Source: Rhyacichthys aspro
Lineage: Eukaryota; Chordata; Actinopteri; Gobiiformes; Rhyacichthyidae
Reading direction: 5' to 3'
NCBI GenBank assembly: GCA_036850595.1
Contig: CM072170.1
Coordinates: forward strand, 12,182,303-12,246,302
Length of the DNA stretch: 64,000 bases
The position numbers and the translations under genes are program-made. The notes beneath the pieces were generated by a model. It was not told the origin of the DNA and searched no databases. It saw nothing but the letters and a program-made list of their open reading frames with translations. The first letter of the stretch is position 1; every line of letters begins with the position of its first letter. This document shows, one piece after another, positions 49,701 through 56,700 of the stretch.

Positions 49701-51937
49701 TCTCTCTCCTCCTCCACTACACCTCTGCAGTTAATACTGAACCAGTGTGGTTAGCTTTTATCAACACCCACCGTGCCTCACTGCAGTCTCACTGAATCTA
49801 CAAAGATAACTGTAGAAATTCCTGTAGACAGACATTCTTAGATGAATCATAAACAGCCAATGCTAGCTCGCCCTTGTGGATAATCTGCACTTCCCGTCCT
49901 AATCATGAATGCACCAAGCAGCATTATCTACGGAGTCACCTCAGACATGTCTGTATCGATCCCCAAATGACGTCTGGTATAGCAAATGAGGACATGCTGG
50001 GTTTTCTAGTTTCCTATTCCTTTCATCTCTTCCATTTACGCTGCCCCCTGATGTCCTAACTCCTAATGTCCGACAATTAGATTTTAACCACATGCGGAGG
50101 AACATGAGCATCACTTCAGGGATAAAGCAACTCTTATGGTGCAGACAGTGAAGTGCCTTATTTGTAAGCAAGTGGTGCACTACAACGGCTGCTGTGAGCA
50201 CCCAGCGTGACCGCCAAAACCTGCTCTGTTCCATCGCACTCCAATCTCTCTATACTATGTGGTCGATGGCCACTTTTATTGTCTCATAAGTCAATTATTC
50301 TCCTCGGGGGTGCTGGGTAATGGCTTTGGTTCACTGATAAACATCGGGCAACGGGGAGTTGTCACTAAACAGCGCACAACAGATTCTCTCAATAGAAAAC
50401 TGCAGTGTCACACAAGTTCAGCGCATCTAGGCTTTTAATAAATTACAATCTCTCACATTTTTCATTTATGAACCATACTTCAGTGGGTGCTTCAGTTGGA
50501 TCAATGAGAGTGGGTAGCTTTGGGCGCTTAGACATAGTTATTACATAGGATCAGAGTGCTGTAAGGGTGATTGATTAAAAAAATGGACAAATACACATCG
50601 ACACTGGCCTGGGATTGTATATAAAGAAAACCCAAGGGGAGTCTATATATCCTTTTGAACATTCTGGGTCTGTCTTTCCATTACAGCAGCAGAAATATAA
50701 ACGACTGCAGAGCTGCACAGTTTGTCTTCTTGCTTTCTTCCTGTTTTCCAATGCCATCAATATGAGGTGAAGTGACCTTTATAAATCCAACATCTTCAGC
50801 TTGTTTGGAGAATTGTGAAAGGCAGTGTCTTAGCTACTACTGCTGGTGTGGATATATGAAGTAAGTAAGTATGAAGCGGTAATTTTGAGAAGGAAAGGTG
50901 CACTTGGAAAAAGCAAGATGTGTGTCACAGGATGATTACAGTCATTTGTCTGTCCATTTTTCAGAACATGCCTCATTTAAAGTTTCCTGCTGTTTCTCAT
51001 TATGTAAAGCCCGGGACATACTCAATGTGACAATGGTGGAGACCGGAGTTTGGGTTTTTTTTCGGATATTTGGATATTCATATTTGTCTTGGGGTTAGAG
51101 GATTTCAGTGCCTTACGTGAATATGTGAATGTGTTTGCAAGTGAGTGGGTGACATACGCCTTTTCCAGACAGTCCTCTCTGGACATGTTCTGCACCAAGA
51201 GGTTAGATGCCAAGCTGAACAGCTCCTCTGCCCATTCCTGCAGTAAATCAAAAATACATAAAGTTAGAGGCAACTTTATGTGAATAATTCAACACAGAGC
51301 TCCTGTACACATAATATTTTATGTGTCACATTTTGCCCAAAAGCATAAAAAACAAGCTGGAAAATGTGTATTTATTTGAAGCCTTTACATTATTTTTCCC
51401 TTAAATGTTAATTATAAGACACATTAGGGTCACATGAGGTCTAAAAATATAATTCTTGTAGCAGTCATTCTCTTGTAACAACATTATCTATTATCCTTTA
51501 ACTCATTTCCATGTTGACAGGTCATGTAGCACAGCTAATAGAAAAAGGAAGTCAGTCTCATGTCACGATCATCTGATTTAAATGGTATTTACATGTTGCA
51601 TTCAACACTTAATATCAATAATAATGTTAATCTTATGCAGCATGTTAAAACAGAGGACCATATATATGACCTTGCTGACATCAAAACACAATGAGATAAC
51701 CTTGACTGTAACATGCCCCGATGTGCATCAAGGTGCAAGGCCAGTCATCACTGTAGCAGCTCCCATGTTCCTTTTCTTTTCAGACATAACATTTACCTTC
51801 GCCGTCTCCTCCTGGAAGGCCATGAAGTTCAGGTACGTGATGTTGACCATGTCAGGGCCACTCACTACTGTCAGCATCCTGTTCTCCATCTTGCCTGCCA
51901 GTGTGCTGACATCCAGCAGCTCCCGCAACTTGGCTTC
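19535..51937 (-). CDS. plcb1: plcb1: phospholipase C beta-1, 30 coding exons (5' end outside window)
   Basis: The enzyme hydrolyses PIP2 to IP3 and diacylglycerol at the plasma membrane downstream of Gq-coupled receptors. Thirty exons join in frame into 1161 residues plus stop; human PLCB1 from the matching point has about 1134, and the difference is almost entirely the 29-residue exon w12. Window residues run roughly: PH remainder 1-70, EF-hands 70-235, X box 235-385, acidic linker 386-485, Y box 487-603, C2 603-731, linker, then coiled-coil C-terminal domain about 830-1100. Catalytic signatures are intact: SSHNTYL (w7), ELDCWKG and VITHGF (w8), SFENH (w9), GYRLKPEFMRRP (w17). The tail ends VYDTPL, the PDZ ligand of the PLCB1a isoform; PLCB2, 3 and 4 end differently. 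The first two human-type exons are not in the window. Identity rests on family sequence recalled from memory plus perfect phase continuity. Confidence 0.97.
19754..28402 (-). other. Last intron of plcb1 (8.65 kb)
   Basis: By far the longest intron fully inside the window, separating w29 from the terminal exon. I searched for the short PLCB1b-type terminal exon and found none I could support. It contains a GC-rich patch at 22.83-22.98 kb (described separately). CTCF-like motifs lie just upstream, outside it, at 28733. No other gene is recognised. Confidence 0.8.
22825..22985. promoter_or_regulatory. Intronic GC-rich patch with Sp1-type boxes
   Basis: A short CpG-rich island in an AT-rich intron. 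It has CCGCCGCCGC followed by CCGCCCCGCCCCCC (Sp1/KLF-type GC boxes, 22841-22854), then an NRF1-like half site CTGCGCATGAC (22866-22876). It could be an internal promoter or enhancer. No exon is visible next to it. Confidence 0.35.
28403..28489 (-). CDS. plcb1: plcb1 exon w29 (last common exon)
   Basis: 87 nt, 29 codons, phase 0. Acceptor GTCTGTGTAG, donor GTACTA. It reads LEDAQVKRQERLLEKHKD then IRQQILDERPK. In mammals the PLCB1a/PLCB1b tails diverge right after the matching Lys. Confidence 0.95.
28597..28654 (-). CDS. plcb1: plcb1 exon w28 (C-terminal coiled coil)
   Basis: 58 nt. Acceptor CTACAAAG, donor GTAAGA. It reads EKLEINRSFVNEVVQYIKR, matching human MIRSYIQEVVQYIKR. The acceptor lacks a strong pyrimidine tract, but phase and homology fix it. 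Confidence 0.92.
28733..28746 (-). promoter_or_regulatory. CTCF-like motif, opposite orientation
   Basis: On the minus strand CCACTAGATGTCAC matches 13 of 14 core positions. It lies in the intron between w27 and w28. A weaker partner (12 of 14) is at 28342-28355. Confidence 0.3.
28811..28900 (-). CDS. plcb1: plcb1 exon w27 (Lys-rich coiled coil)
   Basis: 90 nt. Acceptor TACTTACAG, donor GTAAGT. It reads EKKDLKKKMDKKRQEKI then NEAKSKDKNVTE. The Lys clusters correspond to the segment linked in the family to membrane association and nuclear localisation of PLCB1. Confidence 0.96.
28975..29051 (-). CDS. plcb1: plcb1 exon w26 (C-terminal coiled coil)
   Basis: 77 nt. Acceptor TTTCTACAG, donor GTAAGA. 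It reads LVEKLNTIAEECQNAQLKK then LRDICE, matching human AEECQNNQLKKLKEICE, and ends with two bases of a Lys codon. Confidence 0.95.
29580..29748 (-). CDS. plcb1: plcb1 exon w25 (C-terminal coiled coil)
   Basis: 169 nt. Acceptor ATGTCCAG, donor GTACCG. It reads SEHSLSTLDQELSELDLE, a QQQQQLLTLRQEQYYSEK segment with five Gln, and YQKREHIKQ, matching human LRQEQYYSEKYQKREHIK. The intron downstream (29052-29579) has no recognised feature. Confidence 0.97.
29922..30141 (-). CDS. plcb1: plcb1 exon w24 (C-terminal coiled coil)
   Basis: 220 nt. Acceptor TGTTTTCAG, donor GTAGGT. It reads LEAQTLEELKQQKGFVREQR, KEMKELVRKHHRKTSELIKE and basic ALLKSHKRDGKK, the first helix of the C-terminal domain. A second GTAAGA donor lies 10 nt upstream, but using it would shift the frame, so the downstream donor is chosen. 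Confidence 0.96.
30424..30477 (-). CDS. plcb1: plcb1 exon w23 (micro-exon)
   Basis: 54 nt, phase 1 to 1, not visible as an open frame. Acceptor GTTACCAG, donor GTAAGA. It reads SLKPAVKTEDIIQSVLT, matching human VKAPAKTEDLIQSVLT. Confidence 0.94.
30566..30704 (-). CDS. plcb1: plcb1 exon w22 (flexible linker)
   Basis: 139 nt. Acceptor GACACACAG, donor GTACTG. It reads VEAGSDAPSESKVDPRV then TLPAENGLSHTPVIVPKPP. It is poorly conserved, but PAENG and PKPPS match the human Pro-rich linker between C2 and the coiled-coil domain. Confidence 0.92.
30705..32163 (-). other. plcb1 intron between w21 and w22
   Basis: 1.46 kb intron. No exon, repeat family or RNA gene is recognised. Confidence 0.8.
32164..32279 (-). 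CDS. plcb1: plcb1 exon w21 (post-C2, Gq-binding region)
   Basis: 116 nt. Acceptor TGTTCTCAG, donor GTAAGT. It reads DVIEALSNPIRYVNLMEQR then AKQLAALTLEEGGEEEGDK. In PLC-beta the helix-turn-helix just after C2 is the main Gq contact; DVIEALSNPIRYV is its signature. Confidence 0.97.
32371..32475 (-). CDS. plcb1: plcb1 exon w20 (C2 domain)
   Basis: 105 nt. Acceptor CCACTGCAG, donor GTAATT. It reads YRYISLRNEKNQSLTLP then ALFVYVEVKDYVPDTFA, the end of the C2 domain, phase 1 at both ends. Confidence 0.97.
32571..32670 (-). CDS. plcb1: plcb1 exon w19 (C2 domain)
   Basis: 100 nt. Acceptor ACTTTCCCAG, donor GTAATT. It reads VVLPTLASLRIAVFEEGGKF then IGHRIIPVSAIRP, matching human [20 protein letters not shown]. 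Confidence 0.97.
32794..32958 (-). CDS. plcb1: plcb1 exon w18 (C2 domain)
   Basis: 165 nt, 55 codons, phase 0 to 0. Acceptor TGCTCCCAG, donor GTCTGA. It reads IISGQFLSDKKVGTYVEIDM, FGLPVDTKRKAFKTKTSQGN and PIWEEEAIVFKK, the start of the C2 domain. Confidence 0.98.
33045..33199 (-). CDS. plcb1: plcb1 exon w17 (Y box end)
   Basis: 155 nt. Acceptor GCTCTACAG, donor GTGTGC. It reads LSMQLNLGMYEYNGKCGYRL, KPEFMRRPDKHFDPF and VDGIVANTLSVK. The KPEFMRR motif carries the conserved Lys/Arg that contact inositol-lipid phosphates in the PLC family. It follows a 76-nt intron. Confidence 0.98.
33276..33400 (-). CDS. plcb1: plcb1 exon w16 (Y box)
   Basis: 125 nt. Acceptor CTTTTCAG, donor GTAAGA. It reads YNKLQLSRIYPKGTRVDSSN then YNPQLFWNAGCQLVALNFQT, the most conserved stretch of the Y half of the catalytic barrel. 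It ends in phase 1. Confidence 0.98.
33401..33588 (-). other. plcb1: Minor-class (U12-type) intron of plcb1
   Basis: A 188-nt GT-AG intron. On the gene strand the donor is GTATCCTTTT, a full match to RTATCCTTT, and GTCCTTAAAA lies about 14 nt before the acceptor TTTTCAG (plus-strand 33414-33420 complement), close to the U12 branch consensus TTCCTTAAC. Other plcb1 introns here have U2-type donors. Confidence 0.85.
33589..33673 (-). CDS. plcb1: plcb1 exon w15 (Y box), donor of U12-type intron
   Basis: 85 nt. Acceptor TGTACACAG. It reads INRSFQMSSFVETKALEQL then TKSPVEFV, matching human RNKSFEMSSFVETK. The donor is GTATCCTTTT, the minor-spliceosome consensus, and leaves GA to form Glu with the first base of w16. 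Confidence 0.95.
33826..33922 (-). CDS. plcb1: plcb1 exon w14 (Y box start)
   Basis: 97 nt. Acceptor ATGTGCAG, donor GTACGT. It reads GTAGSEAFATEEMSNLV then IYIQPVKFNSFEASK, matching human SNLVNYIQPVKFESFEISK, and ends in phase 1. Confidence 0.96.
34024..34037 (+). promoter_or_regulatory. CTCF-like motif
   Basis: ACACTAGATGGCAC matches 13 of 14 positions of the CTCF core, in the intron between w13 and w14. It has the same orientation as the 35155 site and lies on the other side of cassette exon w12. Confidence 0.35.
34119..34189 (-). CDS. plcb1: plcb1 exon w13 (acidic X-Y linker)
   Basis: 71 nt. Acceptor CATTTCAG, donor GTCAGT. It reads EVEAESEDEDDDDDDC then KKGSMDE, matching the human acidic linker ending DDDDCKKSSMDE. 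In the family this acidic linker covers the active site and autoinhibits the enzyme. The Asp run is coded by mixed GAT/GAC codons. The intron upstream (34190-34698) holds nothing recognised. Confidence 0.96.
34699..34785 (-). CDS. plcb1: plcb1 exon w12: 87-nt in-frame cassette in the X-Y linker
   Basis: Acceptor CTCCACAG, donor GTGAGT, phase 1 at both ends, so it can be included or skipped without a frameshift. It encodes 29 residues: STKEEMADSSQPSEG, then AELSLRPHGRKSI, with flanking Gly codons built from split G/GT. It is Ser/Glu-rich and ends in a basic RPHGRKS patch directly before the acidic tract of w13. Human PLCB1 as I recall it passes from SPGAG straight into the acidic tract, so this exon looks extra or alternative. 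The reading is supported by clean splice sites and an open frame, not by protein homology. Confidence 0.75.
35155..35168 (+). promoter_or_regulatory. CTCF-like motif
   Basis: CCGCTAGGTGGCAG matches 13 of 14 positions of the CTCF core CCASYAGRKGGCRS. It lies in the intron between w11 and w12, close to the cassette exon. Confidence 0.4.
35729..35903 (-). CDS. plcb1: plcb1 exon w11 (X box end, X-Y linker start)
   Basis: 175 nt. Acceptor CTTTTTTAG, donor GTAAAC. It reads VPLPSPMELMGKILIKNKKK, a Lys/His-rich patch, then KKKLSEQVSNTYSDSSS and PSSPSA. It ends after the first G of a Gly codon (phase 1), which lets it join either w12 or w13. The intron to w12 (34786-35728) holds a CTCF-like motif at 35155-35168. 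Confidence 0.97.
35904..39126 (-). other. plcb1 intron between w10 and w11
   Basis: 3.2 kb intron. It includes the window's longest open frame (minus strand 38394-38924, 176 codons) and a 119-codon plus-strand frame at 37739-38098. Neither resembles a known family, and neither has splice sites in a fitting phase. Confidence 0.75.
39127..39211 (-). CDS. plcb1: plcb1 exon w10 (X box end)
   Basis: 85 nt. Acceptor TATTCCCAG, donor GTGAGT. It reads PKQQAKMAEYCRSIFGD then ALLTDPLEKYP, matching human PKQQAKMAEYCRLIFGD, and ends in phase 0. Confidence 0.96.
39360..39442 (-). CDS. plcb1: plcb1 exon w9 (X box)
   Basis: 83 nt, too short to stand out as an open frame. Acceptor GTTGTTAG, donor GTAAGG. 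It reads EVIEAIAECAFKTSPF then PIILSFENHVD, including the conserved Glu of SFENH. It ends with two bases of a Ser codon. Confidence 0.96.
40120..40277 (-). CDS. plcb1: plcb1 exon w8 (X box catalytic core)
   Basis: 158 nt. Acceptor TGCGTTGCAG, donor GTAGCA. It reads AGQLAGNSSVEMYKQVL, SGCRCIELDCWKGRT and EEPVITHGFTMTTEISFK. The Glu and Asp of ELD (Ca ligands) and the second catalytic His of THGF are present, so the enzyme should be active. The following intron (39443-40119) has no recognised feature. Confidence 0.97.
40278..41376 (-). other. plcb1 intron between w7 and w8
   Basis: 1.1 kb intron. Apart from the CA/GT tract at its 5' end, nothing is recognised. Confidence 0.8.
41328..41370. repeat. 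GT/CA microsatellite beside the w7 splice donor
   Basis: On the plus strand the tract is GGGGGTGTG-rich with (GT)5 and ACGTGTGTG units. On the gene strand it is an imperfect CA repeat starting about 7 bases past the exon-intron junction. Confidence 0.85.
41377..41523 (-). CDS. plcb1: plcb1 exon w7 (X box start, catalytic His-Asn)
   Basis: 147 nt. Acceptor TTGAACAG, donor GTACGG. It reads QISIEGFARFLNGEEN then EDMSYPLSHYFI and SSHNTYLT. The HN pair at about window residues 250-251 corresponds to the first catalytic His and the Ca-binding Asn of the PLC active site. A CA/GT-rich tract starts about 7 bases inside the intron from this donor. Confidence 0.97.
41524..45297 (-). other. plcb1 intron between w6 and w7
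   Basis: 3.8 kb intron. No exon or known repeat is recognised. A 14-base CTCF-like motif on the minus strand lies at 42463-42476. A 130-codon plus-strand open frame at 44665-45057 has no family resemblance. Confidence 0.8.
45298..45464 (-). CDS. plcb1: plcb1 exon w6 (EF-hands to X box)
   Basis: 167 nt. Acceptor TCTCCGCAG, donor GTCAGT. It reads GAKSRPFLTVEQM, INSKQRDPRLNEILYPP and VDKYEPNASLAQK, the conserved EF-hand 3/4 region before the catalytic barrel. It ends in phase 1. The upstream intron (45465-46003, 539 nt) shows nothing else. Confidence 0.97.
46004..46104 (-). CDS. plcb1: plcb1 exon w5 (EF-hands)
   Basis: 101 nt. Acceptor CTGCTGCAG, donor GTAAGA. It reads NDSIPQEDFTAEVYNMF then LSNICPRTELDHIFSD, and ends with GT, the first two bases of a Val codon completed by w6. 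The donor is fixed by phase: cutting five bases earlier (GTGTAA) would lose a residue. Confidence 0.95.
46105..47256 (-). other. plcb1 intron between w4 and w5, with GT microsatellite
   Basis: 1.15 kb intron. It contains a pure (GT)12 run at 46617-46640 set in a longer TG-rich stretch. Nothing else is recognised. Confidence 0.8.
46617..46640. repeat. (GT)12 microsatellite
   Basis: A pure GT run of 24 bases in the plcb1 intron between w4 and w5. Confidence 0.95.
47257..47332 (-). CDS. plcb1: plcb1 exon w4 (EF-hands)
   Basis: 76 nt. Acceptor CCCTGCAG, donor GTAAGG. It completes Asn and reads IFRIFSADRKRVETALE then NCNLPSGR, matching the human IYRLFSADRKRVETALE segment, and ends in phase 0. 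Confidence 0.96.
47333..48890 (-). other. plcb1 intron between w3 and w4
   Basis: 1.56 kb AT-rich intron. It carries no recognisable coding sequence or repeat family. Confidence 0.8.
48891..48944 (-). CDS. plcb1: plcb1 exon w3 (EF-hand region)
   Basis: A 54-nt micro-exon too short to be seen as an open frame. Acceptor AATGCAG, donor GTAAGT. It completes the Ala codon of w2 and reads YTRLKLQLNPEGRIPVK, matching human YTKLKLQVTPEGRIPLK, then leaves two bases (AA) for the next Asn. Confidence 0.95.
48945..51157 (-). other. plcb1 intron between w2 and w3
   Basis: 2.2 kb intron with no exon, repeat family or RNA gene that I recognise. Short open frames on both strands resemble nothing and have no splice support. 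Confidence 0.8.
51158..51237 (-). CDS. plcb1: plcb1 exon w2 (PH to EF-hand)
   Basis: 80 nt, starting at phase 0 and ending after two bases of the next codon (GC|GTATGT). It encodes EWAEELFSLASNLL and NMSREDCLEKA, the last helix of the PH domain leading to the EF-hands. The acceptor is TTACTGCAG. Confidence 0.95.
51797..51937 (-). CDS. plcb1: plcb1 exon w1 (PH domain)
   Basis: 141 nt, 47 codons, phase 0 to 0. The acceptor is TTTTGTGAAG and the donor GTAAAT. It encodes KLRELLDV, then TVVSGPDMVN and FQEETAK, the second half of the PLC-beta PH domain. It equals human exon 3, starting at about residue 83. The preceding exons lie beyond the window. The following intron (51238-51796, 559 nt) shows nothing else. 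Confidence 0.96.
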
Positions 51938-53414
51938 CTTCACAAAAGAAACACATAAAAACATGATCATTACATATGCTCTCAGGAGACAGCAATTATT
52001 CTGACGGCTGCACATATATAATTTTTGAATAGCAAATGAGGTTGAACCTGCATTAAACTATGAAGTATAAAACAGTCTATAACAGCAGCAGAGACATACA
52101 TGATGTAAAACAGACAGCTTTTTAAAGGAAGTTAAACACGGTGCTGCTTAGTGTCACTAAATGATGATGTTACACAACAGTATCTTGGAGTCAGCAGAGA
52201 AATATTCTGTAGCTCACATTGTGGCTGACGGCTGATTTGTGTGATTAATGAGAGGTCAGTCATCTTTGACAAAACAGTGTGAGGACCAAGGCAGGAGGCT
52301 GCAGCCTCTATAGAGCTCAAAGAGTGACTTGCAGGTTCCACATCGCAGACAACAAGTGGAGTAGACAGCACTGGATAAGTAGCTCTATGAGAGGAGACGT
52401 TTTCAGAAAGTAATATATTTAAAAAGCGAAGGAGTGTATTAAATGACAGCTGAAGTTAAAGTGAAGGAAATATACTAAATGACACTGTAGATTTTGAACT
52501 GTTACTTTTGAAACTCTTCATCAGTAACCTGACTGAGTTGTTTAAATAAGTCTTGCCTGTTGTCTGCTGGGAACTGGCAACAGTCCAAACTCTAAAGAAT
52601 GTGTATTCACTCGAGCCAATTGTCTGAGGAACACTAAACCAACTTCATTTTAGCAAATATACATTTAAGTAACTCATCTTTGGTGCAAATCGTATAAAAA
52701 ACAAACTACAATGCCTCTGAGGGGCGAGAGGGGAATAACAATGATCTTTTTCCCTGTTCTTGGCGAGCCGCTACACTAGCAGCATACAAAACGGTTGCTC
52801 TGGCTTAATTAACACAACAAAAAAAGCTGTGCAAAGGATTTTGCTGTGAAAGCAAATGAGCTCCCACTAATTTAACCAATCAAACAAAGAGCATTGTGTC
52901 CTGCGTCACACTGATAAATGTCTCCTGCACGTCCCTCACGCCCCCCAATCAAACTGCACAGCTTAGTGGCGCCTGTTATCATCACACTGAACTTTTCTGA
53001 GGCAATATGTTTACCCCGTTTAAGGATGTCTTTCCCACGACAGCCAGTTTGCCAGCCTGAATCTTGTCTACACATTCAGAGAGGCGTGTTCTGCATAAGA
53101 GGAGGTGCAATTCTGTAAACAGTCATGCCCACTATGTGCAAACATACAGTCATTTTCTTAGTCAGAAGATATGAGTTCAGAGCTAGCAGTATTTAGTAAA
53201 ATTGGGTCTATGGGATGAGGGATAGGTTACCTATTTCCTTCACTAGGGAACTGTGAGCACAATGGGTTGCTATGGGGACCAGTGATAACACACTTTTAAA
53301 ACAACAAAGCTTCTGAAACAACTATACTACAACTATAAGTGCAAGTGTATGGTTTTAGTATGCATTTTTATGTGACTGTTGTTTTTCCTGATTTACAACT
53401 TAGTACCTCATTGT

Positions 53415-53790
53415 GCCCCACAGAAGATGTATTTCCTATATCCTGTTGAGGAGGAACAATTGGCCACAACCTACAATGTGATCCTCAAGTCCATTCTGTG
53501 CACCTTCATCACCTTCGTTTGGTTTGGGGTTGCCACCGAGCAGCACCGGCCAAGACTGCAACAGACTGTGAGAACAGGAGGGCAACCCCCCCGCCCTCTG
53601 TATACCTCCAGAATCAAGAAGAGGACTGCCAACATTACCAGAGACTCTGTTCACCTAAGGCTGTTAGGACTGTTTGAACTGCTGCCATCTGGGAGGAGGC
53701 TTTTTTCCCAAGTGCAATTACTCTTTTGTGAACTGTTTCCTACAGACCACTATTATTACTGCAATAATGGACAGATTATACCGAACTGTA
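53415..53790 (+). mobile_element. LINE (L2/Rex1-like) 3' reverse-transcriptase fragment
   Basis: The plus-strand frame reads QKMYFLYPVEEEQLATTYN, then SILCTFITFVWFGVA, a RPRLQQTVRT segment and LFELLPSGRRLFSQ. These match the end of the RT ORF in teleost L2/Rex-type LINEs (QKLYFLRKLRSF..., ...WFG, LQ..VRTA, LFELLPSGRR). The frame stays open, but stretches are missing or altered compared with the family, so this is a dead, 5'-truncated copy. It lies antisense in the upstream plcb1 intron. Confidence 0.8.
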
Positions 53791-56700
53791 TATTAAAAAG
53801 ATTGTTTTAGAACTCACAGCCAAACACTGTCTATTTTGTATTTTGTATTCATTTTGTTAATTGTACAACATACTTGGCAAATGAAGTTAATTGTTATACT
53901 GTCTGTACGGAAATGTGAGCCATTTTAGGCAACTCCTTTGGGCTGCACATTTAAGTGGACATTGAAGTAGTTCAATGTTTCAAATTGTTGTTTAAAATCC
54001 ATTTTTCACTGGTCCTGTTTACAGCAGTAAATAAACTGCTCTTGTCTGCTTCTTCAAACTGGGAGTGTGCTAAAAACTTTACAGAATGGAACATATTATC
54101 TCTGCAAAAGTATGTAACAGAACCACATTTACAAAAACTGAACTATCCCTTTAACCATCAATCAATTGGACACAAAGTGCCGATATGACTGAGAATCCAT
54201 CACTGTCCACTTGTGAGTTCCAAATGCCACCAACCCCATCCATCAAAGCACAAACAGCTACTTCCAATTTGCTAAAACACACAATGCTAAAGCCCCCTTT
54301 GAGGAACGCTCGGGCAAACTGCCGAAGATGAAAGGCTTCCGAGAAAGAACAAGATGACACCAAAACGCATATTTCATTCATTACAGCACTCCCACGTCAG
54401 TACAATTTGAAGCGGCTTTAAAGCAGAGCACGTGGCAGTTGGCACACAGTTGATCCGAGGGGAGCTGCGGGCATAACGGCACATCAGCTGGAGAAACATC
54501 AGCACTTGTGATGGGAAAAGGAGTGAAATGAGGCGATGTCTGGGCCCGGGTGGACGCCACTCCGAGTCGAAAACTGAGAGCAGAGAGAGAATTGGACTGG
54601 GGCTCAACCATGTGAGTGAAATGTAATTTGTGGTGGTGCATTGTGGGAGCCGGTAAAAGCATGGCTGGAGTCCCAGTAACCGTAAAGATTGGAGATTTAG
54701 AGGCAAACAAAGAGAGGACGGGATGGCACTTGAGTGATGGTGCGGCTGGGGCTGCAGAATGTTTTTAAATGTGTCGAATTAGAGTGCAGTCCACGCAGGC
54801 AGTGACCAACCATGTTCCTAGCAGCTACTTTCACAGTCAAACGTGTGCTGTGTGTTTATTCAGCATGTGCGGTTAAAGTGTGTCAGGACATTTCCCAGTC
54901 ACTTAGCATTTAGCCCGAGGAAGTATGCACACTTCCTCTTCCCGCCTTAGTTCGTCACAGGGCCTTACCTGTCACCAGCCATGCGCTCCAACTCTGTCAC
55001 ACTCTGTCGGACACAAGGGATACGATTCAGATTGGCAACAGGAAGTACACACTGAGGGGCATTAAACCTGCAGCACGGCACCTGCTCGAACGCACACGAG
55101 CCACACTCCGAAGTGGAAGCTTGTAGATCCAAATGAAAAGAGTGTGAACATCAAAGCAAATGTCAGTATGAATGATTGATGATGTCCCAACTACCTACGC
55201 ATATGCCGCTCCACTTCTGCTTTAAAAATTCTGCATCAGAGCTTCATTTTGGAGATGGGAGTGCGTGTTATTTTGCATACCCACAGGCAACCAAAGCCAG
55301 TGAACGGTAAAAAAGAAAGCAACTGGTCTTCAGCATTGCCTGAAAGCCCCACAGGGTTTCCAAGCTGCAGTCTGTCTACGCATTCCGCTCAGAAATGCTT
55401 TAAAAATACAGAAAATAGGAGAGCAGTAAGATTGAAATATTTAAATCATAATAAAACAGATTCTTCACAAAAGCAGCATTGTGTTTCACTCTGGTACATC
55501 TTCCAAATTTTATAAAGTGTTACTCATTAAATAATATGGAATAATTGATTGGATTTGGAGAAAGGGCTTGTATTCGCCCGACTCAAGGAGAGCACTGCTT
55601 GTTCAGGAGGCAACTTTCAAAAGACTTTCCTAACACACTCTGAACAAAATCCATTTTGAGCATGGCTGCACTTTTGTTGACCCTGCCAGCCTATGCAGTT
55701 TGAAGCAGTGCACACTCTTCTCTTTCAAGAGTCTAACAGCAGAGTCTCAGATGGGAGTCATTTCAGATCATTTCAAGGGTTTAGCTTTCCAATTGTGAAT
55801 ACTTTAATACAAATAAATCCCCCGGTTATAGGCCTCCTTATCCTAGACGTAACCGCAGGGAGCATTACTTCACAATAGGCCTGGAGAATGGAGACTGCCA
55901 TCAGAATGCACGGGAGCGGAGCCGAGTGTTTGGAGCGATGACACTGCAGAGCGTCGCTGCAGGTTACAAGCAATGCACCACTTCCCCCGCTGCTGGCTAG
56001 CCTTGTTAACTAACCGAGCGGCAAGATGCTCCTGGTGGGCCAGCGAAAATCCAGAGGCCTTTGGATGAAATGATTGGATATCCAGCCGTGGGTGGTGTGC
56101 TTATCCTGCTACACAGCCACCGCTGCTGTTTCAGAGCCACTCGTGTGTGGAAGTAGATAGTAAAATGATAATGCTTTTACCTGTATGTTATTAGTGTCGA
56201 AATTATTTTAGACTGTGTACATATAAACCTCCAGTCGCAGAGGCTCGGGAGCATTTGACCCACGCCAAAGCTAATCATGAGATGACTCCTTCTCCGGGTG
56301 GCGCTGTCATTTATTTAAAAGGGTCAGACCGCTTTTGCAGAGCATGTTTTAAACATTAGCACACATCATAACACACACACATATACACACAGAGAAAGCG
56401 CTGAAACATTGATCCCAGTAGAAGAAAGAGCTGTGTGTTTTCTGACGGAGATAAAACTGTTTCCTGAAAATGACCTTCTTAATTGTCCATACATTTTCCT
56501 GTACACATAAATGCAAATGGAGTATGTAAGTAGATGCTGTTATTTTCTGTTTGTTGCTGTTTGTTTTTGGAAGAATTAAAGTTTTGGTAAAAAGACATAT
56601 TGTGGATTGCAAAAGCTGCATGCAAATATACATACATAAACAGTCCACCAACTCAAATTCTAAAAAAAACTTCTTACACTTCACATCCTCAGAAGAGAGT

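Noticed and set aside
54127..54155. GAACTATCCCTTTAA, like the end of a fish interspersed repeat
   Set aside because: Only one end is visible and no partner terminus or target duplication was found.
54969..55004. Possible 35-nt exon on the minus strand (CCGACAG acceptor, GTGACAG|GTAAGG donor) reading VTELERMAGD
   Set aside because: It does not match any PLCB1 N-terminal segment and does not fit the phase needed before exon w1.
56400..56430. Minus-strand SSFFYWDQ, resembling the PH-domain FFFYWTDQ of PLCB1
   Set aside because: Similarity ends after eight residues. The following codons do not match NKETELLDL and no suitable splice sites flank it.
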